A DNA stretch of 6,670 nucleotides from Robiginitomaculum sp. (GCA_027071965.1 JALSYJ010000323.1:358-7027); one strand, 5' to 3'. Counted from the first letter of the stretch, positions 1 to 6,574 are shown. The notes: generated by a model from the letters alone, not told the origin. Program-made: numbers and translations.

Positions 1-39
1 GATGTTACCCGCGATATTGATGCCTCATCAAAGGATTGA
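1..39 (+). CDS. 3' end of an upstream gene, probably tatB (partial)
   Basis: From base 1 the frame is open and reads DVTRDIDASSKD before a TGA at 37-39. Twelve hydrophilic, charged residues are all that is visible, so there is no domain evidence. The identification as TatB, the single-span partner of TatC in the twin-arginine receptor complex, rests on position alone: this end lies directly upstream of tatC on the same strand, as in the usual tatABC operon. TatB proteins end in a poorly conserved polar tail, which fits. The TGA lies only 0 to 6 bases before the tatC start, so the two are almost certainly co-transcribed and perhaps translationally coupled. It could be another gene; the tail is too short to tell. 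Confidence 0.5.
   Translation, partial: DVTRDIDASSKD
31..35 (+). promoter_or_regulatory. Shine-Dalgarno AAGGA for tatC, inside the upstream gene's last codons
   Basis: AAGGA overlaps the last two sense codons of the preceding gene. It lies 10 bases before GTG (46) and 4 bases before TTG (40). The longer spacing suits a match to the left half of the anti-Shine-Dalgarno sequence better, which favours GTG. The placement inside the upstream coding sequence fits coupled translation of the two genes. Confidence 0.5.
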
Positions 40-45
40 TTGACC

Positions 46-870
46 GTGGAAAATCAAATTGACCCCGCAGATATTGATGATGAAATGGAGTCGAGCCGTG
101 CCCCGTTACTTGATCATTTGCTGGAGCTTAGAACCCGTATAATCCACTGTTTTATTGCTATTGCTATTGCCTTTGGTATTTGTTTCTTCTTTGCACAGGA
201 TATTTATAACTTCCTGTTGGTACCTTTTTTAAGCGCTGCCGAAAACGCCAAGACAATGCAAGAAGGAAGCTCACAGCTTGAGCTTATTTTTACTGGCCCG
301 CTGGAATTTTTCTTTGCAAAAATGAAACTGGCCCTGTTCGGCGCAATCATTTTGTCTTTTCCGTATTTAGCCTGGCAAATATATCGTTTTGTTGCTCCGG
401 GGCTTTATCGTAATGAGCGCGGCGCATTCCTGCCATTTTTACTGGCTGCACCGGTTTTATTCGCAGCCGGTGCCAGTTTTGTCTATTATGTGATGCTGCC
501 CATGGTTATGCGCTTTGCCTTTAATCAGGAACAAGTTGCCAGCGCCGAACAAGTGGCAATCCAGTTATTGCCGCGTGTGTCTGAATACCTCTCGCTGGTA
601 ACCACCTTGATTCTGGCATTTGGCATATCCTTTCAACTGCCCGTAATATTATCATTAATGGGCAGAGTCGGGCTGGTCAGTGCCGATGGTCTGCGAAAGG
701 GCCGCAAATACGCCGTGGTCGGGATTTTGGCCTTTGCAGCATTTTTCACCCCGCCTGATGTGATTTCACAATTCCTGCTGGGCGTTCCAGTATTACTTTT
801 ATATGAAATTTCAATCTGGTCGGTAGCTTTAATTGAAAAAAAGCGTGCTGAAGAAGATCAATCTGAATAG
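46..870 (+). CDS. tatC: Sec-independent (twin-arginine) protein translocase subunit TatC
   Basis: TatC is the polytopic inner-membrane core of the Tat receptor. It binds twin-arginine signal peptides of folded proteins and works with TatB and TatA. Numbering from the TTG at 40, the cytoplasmic N-terminal motif DHLLELRTR (25-33) carries E29, matching E. coli E15. The block PLEFFFAKMK...FPYLAWQIYRFVAPGLYRNER (87-127) carries F117 and E126, matching E. coli F94 and E103 of the signal-peptide site. P62 matches P48 in the first periplasmic loop. Six hydrophobic segments lie at about 35-52, 96-118, 131-155, 183-210, 220-238 and 241-259, the family's topology. The length is slightly above the E. coli protein because of an acidic N-terminal extension. 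The start is uncertain: AAGGA at 31-35 lies 4 bases before a TTG at 40 and 10 bases before the GTG at 46. I prefer GTG, giving 274 residues. The gene appears intact. Confidence 0.95.
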   Translation: MENQIDPADIDDEMESSRAPLLDHLLELRTRIIHCFIAIAIAFGICFFFAQDIYNFLLVPFLSAAENAKTMQEGSSQLELIFTGPLEFFFAKMKLALFGAIILSFPYLAWQIYRFVAPGLYRNERGAFLPFLLAAPVLFAAGASFVYYVMLPMVMRFAFNQEQVASAEQVAIQLLPRVSEYLSLVTTLILAFGISFQLPVILSLMGRVGLVSADGLRKGRKYAVVGILAFAAFFTPPDVISQFLLGVPVLLLYEISIWSVALIEKKRAEEDQSE

Positions 871-930
871 CTCTAAATCATTGTCAATATTTCCTGTGTC
901 ATGGATAATTGCTCTTATGAATAACAAGCC

Positions 931-969
931 TTAGCCAAGACGATTTAAAATCGACCTAGTTTTGGCTAA
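931..969. repeat. Nested inverted repeat overlapping the valS stop codon
   Basis: TTAGCCAA at 931-938 is matched by TTGGCTAA at 962-969, an 8-bp outer arm. Between them CGATTT (941-946) pairs with AAATCG (948-953). The outer left arm contains the valS stop codon (TAA on the minus strand). A transcript of either strand could fold a two-tier stem with an asymmetric internal loop. It sits where the tatC and valS transcripts converge, so a role in 3'-end formation for tatC is conceivable. Neither side has a run of T following it, and the stem is AT-rich, so a classical intrinsic terminator is not shown. Confidence 0.35.
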
Positions 970-3636
970 TTTCTGTTCAAGATTATTTAGTTTTTCCTGT
1001 TCCTTGGTCACTACTGTTTCCGGTGCTCTGGCAACAAAGTTTTCATTATCCAGTTTTTGCTTGATTTTGGTAATTTCAGCCATGATTTTGTCAATTTGCT
1101 TGGCTAAACGATCCCGTTCTTCGGACATATCAATCACGCCCTCGGTAACAAGTCCGAACACCGACTCGTCCAGCACAATTTGCAAGGCAGAATTTGGAAG
1201 CTCAGCAACATTCTCAACTGATATCACCCGCCCCAGCCATTTAAGTAATGCCTGATGACGCTCCAGCCGCTCTTTTGTTTGTGATGATGCTCCTGCCACC
1301 AATAGGGGAAGTTTTGCGCCCGCAGGAATGTTCATTTCCGATTTTACCGAACGAATAGCAGTGATCAATTTTATCAACCAGTTTATTTCATCTGCATCTT
1401 GTTCTGAGTGTAATTCGCTCCCGAATTCCGGCCAGTTGGCAGTGATCAATTGCGTATTACGCTTAGCGCTTTGCCCCCATAAGGCTTCGGTTTGAAAAGG
1501 CATAATCGGATGCAGCAAGATCAAAACCTGATCGCGCACGAACGCTGCTACTGATCGTGTTTCAGCTTTTGCCAGTTCATCATCTCCTTGTAATATCGGC
1601 TTCATCAGCTCCAGATACCAGTCACAAAACACATGCCAGATAAACCGGTACAAGCCTTGCGCAGCATCATTAAAACGATATTTATCCAGACCATCGGTCA
1701 CAGTCGCAGCGACCAATGCCAGTTCGTGGATAATCCAGCGGTTTAACGGTTGCTCAAGCTCTGCCGGGTTAAATCCGTTCACAGGTTTACAATCATTCAT
1801 CTCGCAAAAACGCGCGGCATTCCAAAGTTTGGTGCCAAAATTACGATAACCCTCAACACGGGATTCTGACATGCGAACATTTGTGCCTTGCGCCGCAGAA
1901 ATTGCCATAGTGAAACGAAGCGCATCAGCACCAAACTTGTCAATCATGCTTAAAGGGTCGATAGTATTGCCCTTGGACTTTGACATTTTCTTGCCGTTTT
2001 CGTCCAGCACAAGCCCGTGAATAAGAACATCAGGAAATGGAACCTGATCGGTTAAATACAGCCCCTGCATCATCATTCTGGCCACCCAGAAAAAGATAAT
2101 ATCATGACCTGTTACCAGCACATTGGTCGGATAAAACTTTGCCAGCTCCGGTGTTTCTTGCGGCCAGCCAAGCGTTGAAAATGGCCACAATGCAGATGAG
2201 AACCAAGTGTCGAGAACGTCCTCGTCCTGGCGCAAATCTGTTTCTTTGCCATAATGAGCATTGGCCTTTACCTGTGCCTGACTTTGGTTTTCTGCGCAAA
2301 ACGCCTCACCATCCGGCCCATACCAGACCGGGATCCGGTGTCCCCACCATAATTGCCGCGAAATGCACCAAGGCTGAATATTTTCCAGCCAGTTAAAGTA
2401 GGTTTTTTCCCAGTTTTCAGGATAAAACTTTGTGGTGCCATCACGAACAGCCCTTATAGCAGGTTTGGCCAAAGTTTTGGCATCCACATACCATTGATCG
2501 GTAAGCATTGGCTCAATCACCACGCCGGAGCGATCACCAACTGGTTGTTGGATTACCCGATCCTCGACCTTGATAAGCAAACCCAAAGCATCAATATCGG
2601 CAACCACGTGTTTTCTTGCTTCAAAGCGATCCATGCCTACATATTTGGCCGGCATGATGTCGCTGGCCACCATGCGTGCCTGCTCGTCCATCAGCACATA
2701 CATTGGCAAGTTGTTTCGCTTGGCAACTTCATAGTCATTAAAATCATGGGCACCGGTAATTTTTACCGCACCGGAGCCTAATTCAGGATCCGGGTATTCA
2801 TCCGCAATAATTGGAATATAACGATCGGCCAATGGTAATAATACTTTTTTGCCAATAATGGCTGCGTATCTCTCATCATCGGGGTGTACCGCCACCGCAC
2901 CATCACCAAGCATGGTTTCAGGCCGCGTAGTGGCAATGGAAATATAGTTACGGGTTTCCCATTTGGTTGGCTTACCGCCCTCATCATGTTCAATCGGAAA
3001 CTCATACGTTTCGCCATTTTCCAGCGGATATTTGAAATGCCAGAAATGCCCCTGCACTTCTTTTTGTTCAACCTCCAGGTCTGATATGGCCGTTTGAAAA
3101 TGCGGATCCCAGTTGACCAGCCGTTTGGCTCTATAGATCAGGCCCTCACTGTGCATTTTGACAAACACTTTACGCACTGCATCAGACAGCCCATCATCCA
3201 AAGTAAAGCGTTCCCGCGACCAGTCACAAGAAGCACCAAGCCGACGCAATTGTTTGATAATAGTGCCGCCGGATTGCTCTTTCCACTGCCAGACCTTGTT
3301 GACAAATGCTTCGCGCCCCATGTCACGCCTGCTAGGACTTCCATCTTCGGCCAGCTTTCGCTCGACCACCATTTGCGTGGCAATACCAGCATGATCCATT
3401 CCCGGCTGCCATAAAACCGACTTACCGCGCAGGCGCTGAAACCTGATCAGGATATCTTGTAATGTGTTATTAAGCGCATGGCCCATATGCAATGAGCCAG
3501 TAACATTTGGCGGCGGAATTACGATGCAATATGGATCGGCATCAGGATCGCTTTTAGGTTCAAACGCACCTGAGGCTTCCCACTTTTCATAAATTTCAGT
3601 TTCGGCTTCTGCCGGGTTAAAGGATTTGTCCAGCAT
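931..3636 (-). CDS. valS: Valyl-tRNA synthetase (ValRS)
   Basis: This cytoplasmic class I aminoacyl-tRNA synthetase charges tRNA-Val with valine and edits mischarged threonine. In numbering from the ATG at 3636 (901 residues), the HIGH-type motif is HMGH at 50-53 after PPPNVTGSL. The CP1 editing domain is marked by TTRPETMLGDGAVAVHP near 236-252. The tRNA and active-site segment WCISRQLWWGHRIPVW lies near 423-438, and the second signature KMSKS is at 550-554. An anticodon-binding helical domain covers roughly 630-770. The charged C-terminal coiled coil (about 835-901) is typical of ValRS and contacts tRNA. The length is a little below the E. coli enzyme. A GTG nine bases upstream (3645) is in frame, but the Shine-Dalgarno AGGTG at 3649-3645 overlaps it and is 8 bases from the ATG, so the ATG is chosen. 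It is the last gene of the minus-strand series and appears intact. Confidence 0.97.
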   Translation of the reverse strand: MLDKSFNPAEAETEIYEKWEASGAFEPKSDPDADPYCIVIPPPNVTGSLHMGHALNNTLQDILIRFQRLRGKSVLWQPGMDHAGIATQMVVERKLAEDGSPSRRDMGREAFVNKVWQWKEQSGGTIIKQLRRLGASCDWSRERFTLDDGLSDAVRKVFVKMHSEGLIYRAKRLVNWDPHFQTAISDLEVEQKEVQGHFWHFKYPLENGETYEFPIEHDEGGKPTKWETRNYISIATTRPETMLGDGAVAVHPDDERYAAIIGKKVLLPLADRYIPIIADEYPDPELGSGAVKITGAHDFNDYEVAKRNNLPMYVLMDEQARMVASDIMPAKYVGMDRFEARKHVVADIDALGLLIKVEDRVIQQPVGDRSGVVIEPMLTDQWYVDAKTLAKPAIRAVRDGTTKFYPENWEKTYFNWLENIQPWCISRQLWWGHRIPVWYGPDGEAFCAENQSQAQVKANAHYGKETDLRQDEDVLDTWFSSALWPFSTLGWPQETPELAKFYPTNVLVTGHDIIFFWVARMMMQGLYLTDQVPFPDVLIHGLVLDENGKKMSKSKGNTIDPLSMIDKFGADALRFTMAISAAQGTNVRMSESRVEGYRNFGTKLWNAARFCEMNDCKPVNGFNPAELEQPLNRWIIHELALVAATVTDGLDKYRFNDAAQGLYRFIWHVFCDWYLELMKPILQGDDELAKAETRSVAAFVRDQVLILLHPIMPFQTEALWGQSAKRNTQLITANWPEFGSELHSEQDADEINWLIKLITAIRSVKSEMNIPAGAKLPLLVAGASSQTKERLERHQALLKWLGRVISVENVAELPNSALQIVLDESVFGLVTEGVIDMSEERDRLAKQIDKIMAEITKIKQKLDNENFVARAPETVVTKEQEKLNNLEQKLAKTRSILNRLG

Positions 3637-3644
3637 AACAGACA

Positions 3645-3649
3645 CACCT
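3645..3649 (-). promoter_or_regulatory. Shine-Dalgarno AGGTG that fixes the valS start
   Basis: On the minus strand AGGTG lies 8 bases before the ATG at 3636. Its last base is also the first base of the in-frame GTG at 3645-3643, so it cannot serve that GTG. This supports the shorter protein, beginning MLDKSFNPAEAE. Confidence 0.65.
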
Positions 3650-3714
3650 AAAATTCAGGGCAAATGGATACCCTTTATGAAAACAATGGATTTGGCGGTT
3701 AATTGACGGAAAAC

Positions 3715-4320
3715 CTAAGCTCTGGTTTGACGCACCACCTTGTCAATTGCAGCTTCCACCTTGGCTTCAACAATTGCAGGAAGATTTGCATCAAGCCAGT
3801 CTTTTAGCAATGGCCGTAACAATTCGCGCATCACACCCTCAAGTGTCTGGCCATCCTTGTCAGCCACCCGAATTGACGATGCCAGTGCACCCAGCGTGCT
3901 TGCCGTAGCTGCTGCTGTTGCATCACTTAGCAATTCTTCTTCTGATATATCATCTGCTGGTTCAGCAGGCGGCGCTGGCTCAGGTTCATGGGATTCATCA
4001 AAGATGATCAGATCTCCATCCTCTTCCACTGCCGGTTCCTCGGCACCAACAGTTTCTGTCAGTTCAAGAACATCGTCCTCTGGTTCTGGTTCTGGCGCGG
4101 CCATTTCCGGTTCTGGTTCTGGTTCTGTCGCGGCCATTTCCGGCTCGGGCTCGGGCTCGGGCTCTGGTGCTGCCATTTCTGGCTCTGGTTCCGCTTCGGG
4201 GGCAGGCTCTTCAGCAACTGCTTCTTTGGTACCGCCCTCATCATCCTCTGAAATAATATTGCGTATAGAGGCGAGAATCTCCTCCATCGTAGGTTCAGCA
4301 TCTGTCCCTGTATCTGCCAT
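3715..4320 (-). CDS. popZ: PopZ-type polar organising protein (DUF2497 family)
   Basis: PopZ forms a condensate-like matrix at alphaproteobacterial cell poles. It tethers ParB-bound chromosome origins and recruits polar signalling proteins. This 201-residue protein has all the family's parts. An N-terminal client-binding helix holds EPTMEEILASIRNIISEDD (9-27), nearly identical to my recollection of the Caulobacter protein. An acidic, Pro/Glu-rich disordered linker runs about 28-130 and includes DDVLELTE (82-89), also conserved in Caulobacter. An Ala/Ser-rich helix lies at about 132-152. The C-terminal oligomerisation segment includes LEGVMRELLRPLLKDWLDANLP (160-181). Residues 38-82 are a tandem repeat of (EP)n punctuated by MAA at 49, 62 and 73, which makes the linker somewhat longer than I recall for Caulobacter. 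The chosen ATG has a GGACGAG-like ribosome site upstream; an in-frame TTG at 4347 would add nine residues of poor family fit. It lies 77 bp upstream of valS and is probably co-transcribed with it. Confidence 0.93.
   Translation of the reverse strand: MADTGTDAEPTMEEILASIRNIISEDDEGGTKEAVAEEPAPEAEPEPEMAAPEPEPEPEPEMAATEPEPEPEMAAPEPEPEDDVLELTETVGAEEPAVEEDGDLIIFDESHEPEPAPPAEPADDISEEELLSDATAAATASTLGALASSIRVADKDGQTLEGVMRELLRPLLKDWLDANLPAIVEAKVEAAIDKVVRQTRA
4081..4205 (-). repeat. Tandem repeat coding the (EP)n-MAA linker of PopZ
   Basis: The core CCATTT (plus strand, encoding the minus-strand Met-Ala codons) recurs at 4101, 4134 and 4173, giving unit lengths of 33 and 39 bp. Between the cores are runs of GGTTCT or GGCTCG hexamers that encode Glu-Pro. 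The copy at 4096-4110 is identical over 15 bases to that at 4129-4143. The units stay in frame and differ by multiples of six bases, as expected for slippage or unequal exchange that changes linker length without breaking the protein. Confidence 0.85.
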
Positions 4321-4351
4321 AATTTCTCGTCCGATTCTAAAATTCAAGCCA

Positions 4352-4367
4352 TTAGCGGGTACGCTAA
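4352..4367. repeat. Perfect 6-bp dyad in the popZ leader
   Basis: TTAGCG (4352-4357) and CGCTAA (4362-4367) are exact inverted repeats around a 4-base spacer, GGTA. The dyad is 31 bases upstream of the chosen popZ ATG and, if the weak promoter at 4375-4403 is real, lies at or just after the transcription start. It could be a regulator-binding site, a 5' mRNA hairpin or part of tolC 3'-end formation. No T-run follows closely on the minus strand, which argues against a terminator. Confidence 0.4.
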
Positions 4368-4374
4368 AAGGTTT

Positions 4375-4403
4375 CTATTGCCCCTGTCTAGTGGCGACGG
4401 CAA
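4375..4403 (-). promoter_or_regulatory. Possible weak popZ promoter
   Basis: On the minus strand TTGCCG (4403-4398) and CAATAG (4380-4375) are 17 bases apart in the 130-bp gap upstream of popZ. The -35 box is a fair match to the housekeeping consensus and the -10 box is poor. It is the best-spaced pair I see in the gap, but transcription from tolC or a differently recognised promoter is equally possible. Confidence 0.22.
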
Positions 4404-4410
4404 GTTTAAC

Positions 4411-4429
4411 AAGAAAGCATCGCATTCTT
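4411..4429 (-). repeat. Imperfect hairpin downstream of tolC, possible weak terminator
   Basis: AAGAA (4411-4415) pairs with TTCTT (4425-4429). An A/A mismatch follows, then GC (4417-4418) pairs with GC (4422-4423) around a 3-base loop. It starts about 21 bases past the tolC stop codon, where a 3'-end signal would be expected. The stem is short and mismatched, and the bases after it on the minus strand (GTTAAAC) are not a T-run, so a terminator function is weakly supported. Confidence 0.2.
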
Positions 4430-4450
4430 CAATGAAAGTATCTGTATTTT

Positions 4451-5782
4451 TTATGGAAAAGCTTCCTGTTTAGTATTTGTTTTTGGTGTATCTATTCCCA
4501 ACTCTGCAAGCTCCAGCCTTCCGGTAGCAGCAAGCAACCCAAAACTGGCAACCAACGCATCGCGCTGTGCCGATACCAAGGCCAATCTGGCATCAAGTAA
4601 CTCCTGCTCGGCATCCAGCACGTCAAGAGTTGTCCGAGAGCCTACTTCAGCCTCTAACACCACACCATCAAAAGCCAGCTCATTGGCCTGCACCTGTAAT
4701 TCACTTGCCGCAATTACTGACTTGGCAGCAATAAGTCGATTCCATGCAATGGATACCTGTTCGTCAGTCACCCTTTTAGCCTGTAATACACTAATTCGGG
4801 CTTTGCTTGCCTGTTCTTTGGCTTCTCTTACTACAGACCTGTTCAATCCCCCGGTAAAAAGCGGTATTCGCAAATTAACACTCGCGGCAACCAGGTCAGA
4901 CTCACCGCCAATAAAACCTGCATCATCTGCTGTTCTGGCCTGCGCGCCAATGCTCAAATTAGGTCGCAGACCGGCCTTGGCAATGGATACTCCATGAGCC
5001 GCCGCCAGTTCAGACAACCGGGCATTTAATAAAACCGGGGAATTTGCTTCTGCCCATTGTATGGCCATTGCCAACCCATCTGGCAAAAAATCCGGATCAG
5101 GTATCTGCTGCAGGCTTCCTGGAGCCTGTCCCACAGTTCGTACATAGGATGAACGGGCAATTGCCAGTTCTGCACGAGCTGCTGCAAGTTGTGATCGGGC
5201 CCCGGCCAGTCTGGCTTTGGCCTGACTAACCCCGGTGCGGGTAATTTCACCAACGGCAAAACGGTCTTGTGCTGCATCCAATTGCCTAAGCAACACTTCG
5301 ACATTGCTTGACCTTATCCTGACCACTTCTGCATTGCGCTGCACATCGGCATAGGCTGTAACCGCCGCCAGTAAAACCTGATGCTCCAATTGCCGAAGAT
5401 TATTTATTCCAATTTCAATATTCACCTGCGTAAGATCTATTTGCCCTTTAATAGCACCACCGCCATAAAGTGTTTGCTGTCCAGACAGGGCGATTGATCG
5501 CGGGTAATAAGTTTGCAGGGCGCTAAAGAAAGGGCTGGATTGCTTTTGCCGGGTAGCCCCTGCGCTAATATCAGCCAGCACGTTGGGTAATCTGGCGGCA
5601 CGGGCCTGTACCAGTTTTTCATCAAGGGCTCGCAATCCTGCACGTTCTGCCTGCAATTGCGGATTGGATGCATAAGTCATACGCAAAGCATCATGCAGGG
5701 TTTCAGCATAACCAACAGAAGATATACCAACTACAAATATTGTGAATGCGGATAGAACTCTGATAATCATTTTGACACCCAT
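4451..5782 (-). CDS. tolC: TolC-family outer-membrane efflux/secretion channel protein
   Basis: TolC-type proteins form trimeric outer-membrane and periplasmic channels that dock to inner-membrane RND, MFS or ABC pumps for drug efflux or type I secretion. The N-terminus is a Sec signal peptide: a basic start, a hydrophobic core (about 6-22) and a likely cleavage after GYA at 26. The mature part is two homologous outer-membrane-efflux repeats, about 29-224 and 240-425. Each has a strand-rich membrane hairpin (about 94-112 with QTLYGGGAIKG; 297-314 with LRIPLFTGGLNRS) and long Ala/Gln/Arg-rich helices. The repeats end in matching segments (FAVGEITRTGVSQAKARLAG; EVGSRTTLDVLDAEQELLDA). At 443 residues it is shorter than E. 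coli TolC. An in-frame ATG at 5770 also leaves a good signal peptide; neither start has a strong ribosome site. No pump or adaptor gene is in the window, so substrates cannot be assigned. Confidence 0.93.
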   Translation of the reverse strand: MGVKMIIRVLSAFTIFVVGISSVGYAETLHDALRMTYASNPQLQAERAGLRALDEKLVQARAARLPNVLADISAGATRQKQSSPFFSALQTYYPRSIALSGQQTLYGGGAIKGQIDLTQVNIEIGINNLRQLEHQVLLAAVTAYADVQRNAEVVRIRSSNVEVLLRQLDAAQDRFAVGEITRTGVSQAKARLAGARSQLAAARAELAIARSSYVRTVGQAPGSLQQIPDPDFLPDGLAMAIQWAEANSPVLLNARLSELAAAHGVSIAKAGLRPNLSIGAQARTADDAGFIGGESDLVAASVNLRIPLFTGGLNRSVVREAKEQASKARISVLQAKRVTDEQVSIAWNRLIAAKSVIAASELQVQANELAFDGVVLEAEVGSRTTLDVLDAEQELLDARLALVSAQRDALVASFGLLAATGRLELAELGIDTPKTNTKQEAFP

Positions 5783-5822
5783 TCGGTCAATTTATTTGCC
5801 ATACAGCCAAGCTTAAGGGACT

Positions 5823-5828
5823 AATATA
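5823..5828 (-). promoter_or_regulatory. Possible -10 element upstream of tolC
   Basis: TATATT on the minus strand differs from the TATAAT consensus by one base and lies about 40 bases upstream of the tolC start. The nearest -35-like hexamer, TTGGGT (5854-5849), is 20 bases away, which is too far for a normal housekeeping promoter. The sequence is AT-rich, so a chance match is likely. Confidence 0.2.
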
Positions 5829-5830
5829 GG

Positions 5831-5875
5831 GCAGAAAACATAAATTACACCCAAGCCGATATCTATTATTTCTGC
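5831..5875. repeat. Short inverted repeat GCAGAAA/TTTCTGC between the methyltransferase and tolC genes
   Basis: GCAGAAA at 5831-5837 and TTTCTGC at 5869-5875 are exact inverted repeats with a 31-base spacer, just past the methyltransferase stop codon. The loop is long and there is no adjacent T-run. It may be chance, a spaced regulatory dyad or a weak 3' structure. Confidence 0.2.
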
Positions 5876-5879
5876 ATAG

Positions 5880-6533
5880 TCATAATGCAAACTCTTGCAC
5901 CTGTTCAAATCCGGGTAGATATGGGGCCAAAGCATCAAAAACCACCCGCGAACCTATTACATTATCAGAGCGGGTATATAATTTGACTTGCCCGAAATTT
6001 CCTTCACGCTCAATAACTGCCAAACGGCCACCATCTGCCAATTGCTGCAGCCAAGCCTCCGGCGTTTTTGCAACAGCGCCTCCAACAAGAACAGCATTAA
6101 ATGGCCCCTGATCCGGCAACCCAACACAGAATTTACCCTCGACAACGGCTACATTATCGACTTCGGCCATTTCAATGGCTTTTTCAGCCCGTTCAGCAAG
6201 TTCTTTACTTTCTTCCAGTGCGACAACTGTCTCTGCAAGATGTCCCAATACTGCTGAGGAATAGCCTGTGGCCGGAGCAATATCCAATACCAGATCCGTA
6301 GATTGAATATCGAGCGCCTGCAACATTTTTGCAAAATCTCTGGGCTTGAGAAGGAAACGCCCTTCGGCAACAGATAAATCAACATCGCTATATGCTAACG
6401 CACGGCTCGATTTTGGCACAAAAGCCTCGCGATCCACCGTCAACATCGCTTTTTGAATTTTTGAACTGGTCACATCATTAACCCTGACCTGTCCGTCAAC
6501 CATTGCCTGTCTGGCCTGCGTAGCATTGCTCAT
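5880..6533 (-). CDS. Protein-L-isoaspartate O-methyltransferase (PCMT) family protein, divergent
   Basis: The fold is that of a SAM-dependent methyltransferase of the PCMT family, whose classical members methylate L-isoaspartyl residues to start their repair. The 217 residues match the usual length. Family landmarks are an N-terminal helical part ending VDREAFVP (33-40), a Tyr-Ser-Asp segment (48-50), and a SAM-binding motif I written LVLDIAPATGYSSAVL (81-96). An acidic residue ends strand 2 (ALEES, 105-109), followed by FNAVLVGGA (145-153) and LADGGRLAVI (165-174). The signature TISQP of bacterial Pcm is replaced by FLLKP (60-64), so the conserved catalytic-site Ser is absent, and motif I lacks the usual GxGxG pattern. 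I infer a SAM-binding relative that may not repair isoaspartate. The ATG is supported by GGAGAT nine bases upstream. It is the first minus-strand gene seen, 97 bp before tolC. Confidence 0.85.
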   Translation of the reverse strand: MSNATQARQAMVDGQVRVNDVTSSKIQKAMLTVDREAFVPKSSRALAYSDVDLSVAEGRFLLKPRDFAKMLQALDIQSTDLVLDIAPATGYSSAVLGHLAETVVALEESKELAERAEKAIEMAEVDNVAVVEGKFCVGLPDQGPFNAVLVGGAVAKTPEAWLQQLADGGRLAVIEREGNFGQVKLYTRSDNVIGSRVVFDALAPYLPGFEQVQEFAL

Positions 6534-6542
6534 TGGGCTATT

Positions 6543-6548
6543 ATCTCC
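6543..6548 (-). promoter_or_regulatory. Shine-Dalgarno GGAGAT for the PCMT-family gene
   Basis: On the minus strand GGAGAT ends nine bases before the ATG at 6533. It is the strongest ribosome-binding sequence in the window and fixes this start. Confidence 0.6.
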
Positions 6549-6574
6549 AAAATATAACCACCGAATCCCATATT

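Noticed and set aside
871..930. Possible intrinsic terminator just after tatC
   Set aside because: Only trivial dyads such as TTAT-GA-ATAA are present, with no GC-rich stem or T-run. The larger structure is the one overlapping the valS end.
2353..2781. 142-codon plus-strand open frame inside valS
   Set aside because: It lies fully within the conserved editing and catalytic regions of valS, shows no recognisable domain and has no promoter or ribosome-site support.
3637..3714. Search for a leader peptide, tRNA-sensing leader or promoter in the popZ-valS gap
   Set aside because: The 77-bp gap shows only the valS ribosome site. There is no valine-rich short frame, no stable hairpin with a T-run and no well-spaced promoter pair.
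4059..4301. Out-of-frame minus-strand open frame with Gln/Asn/Arg repeats inside popZ
   Set aside because: A shifted reading of the same repeat DNA, with no family resemblance and no start signal. The popZ frame itself is unbroken, so it is not a frameshifted piece.
4333..4337. GATTC (a GANTC methylation-type site) just upstream of popZ
   Set aside because: GANTC sites occur by chance many times in a window this size, and others are visible inside genes, so one site is not evidence of cell-cycle control.
3740..4435. Long plus-strand open frame opposite popZ, coding Ser/Gly repeats
   Set aside because: It is the antisense of the Glu-Pro codons in the popZ repeat. The Ser-Gly runs follow directly from GAA/CCN repeats, and the minus-strand frame has clear family motifs at both ends.
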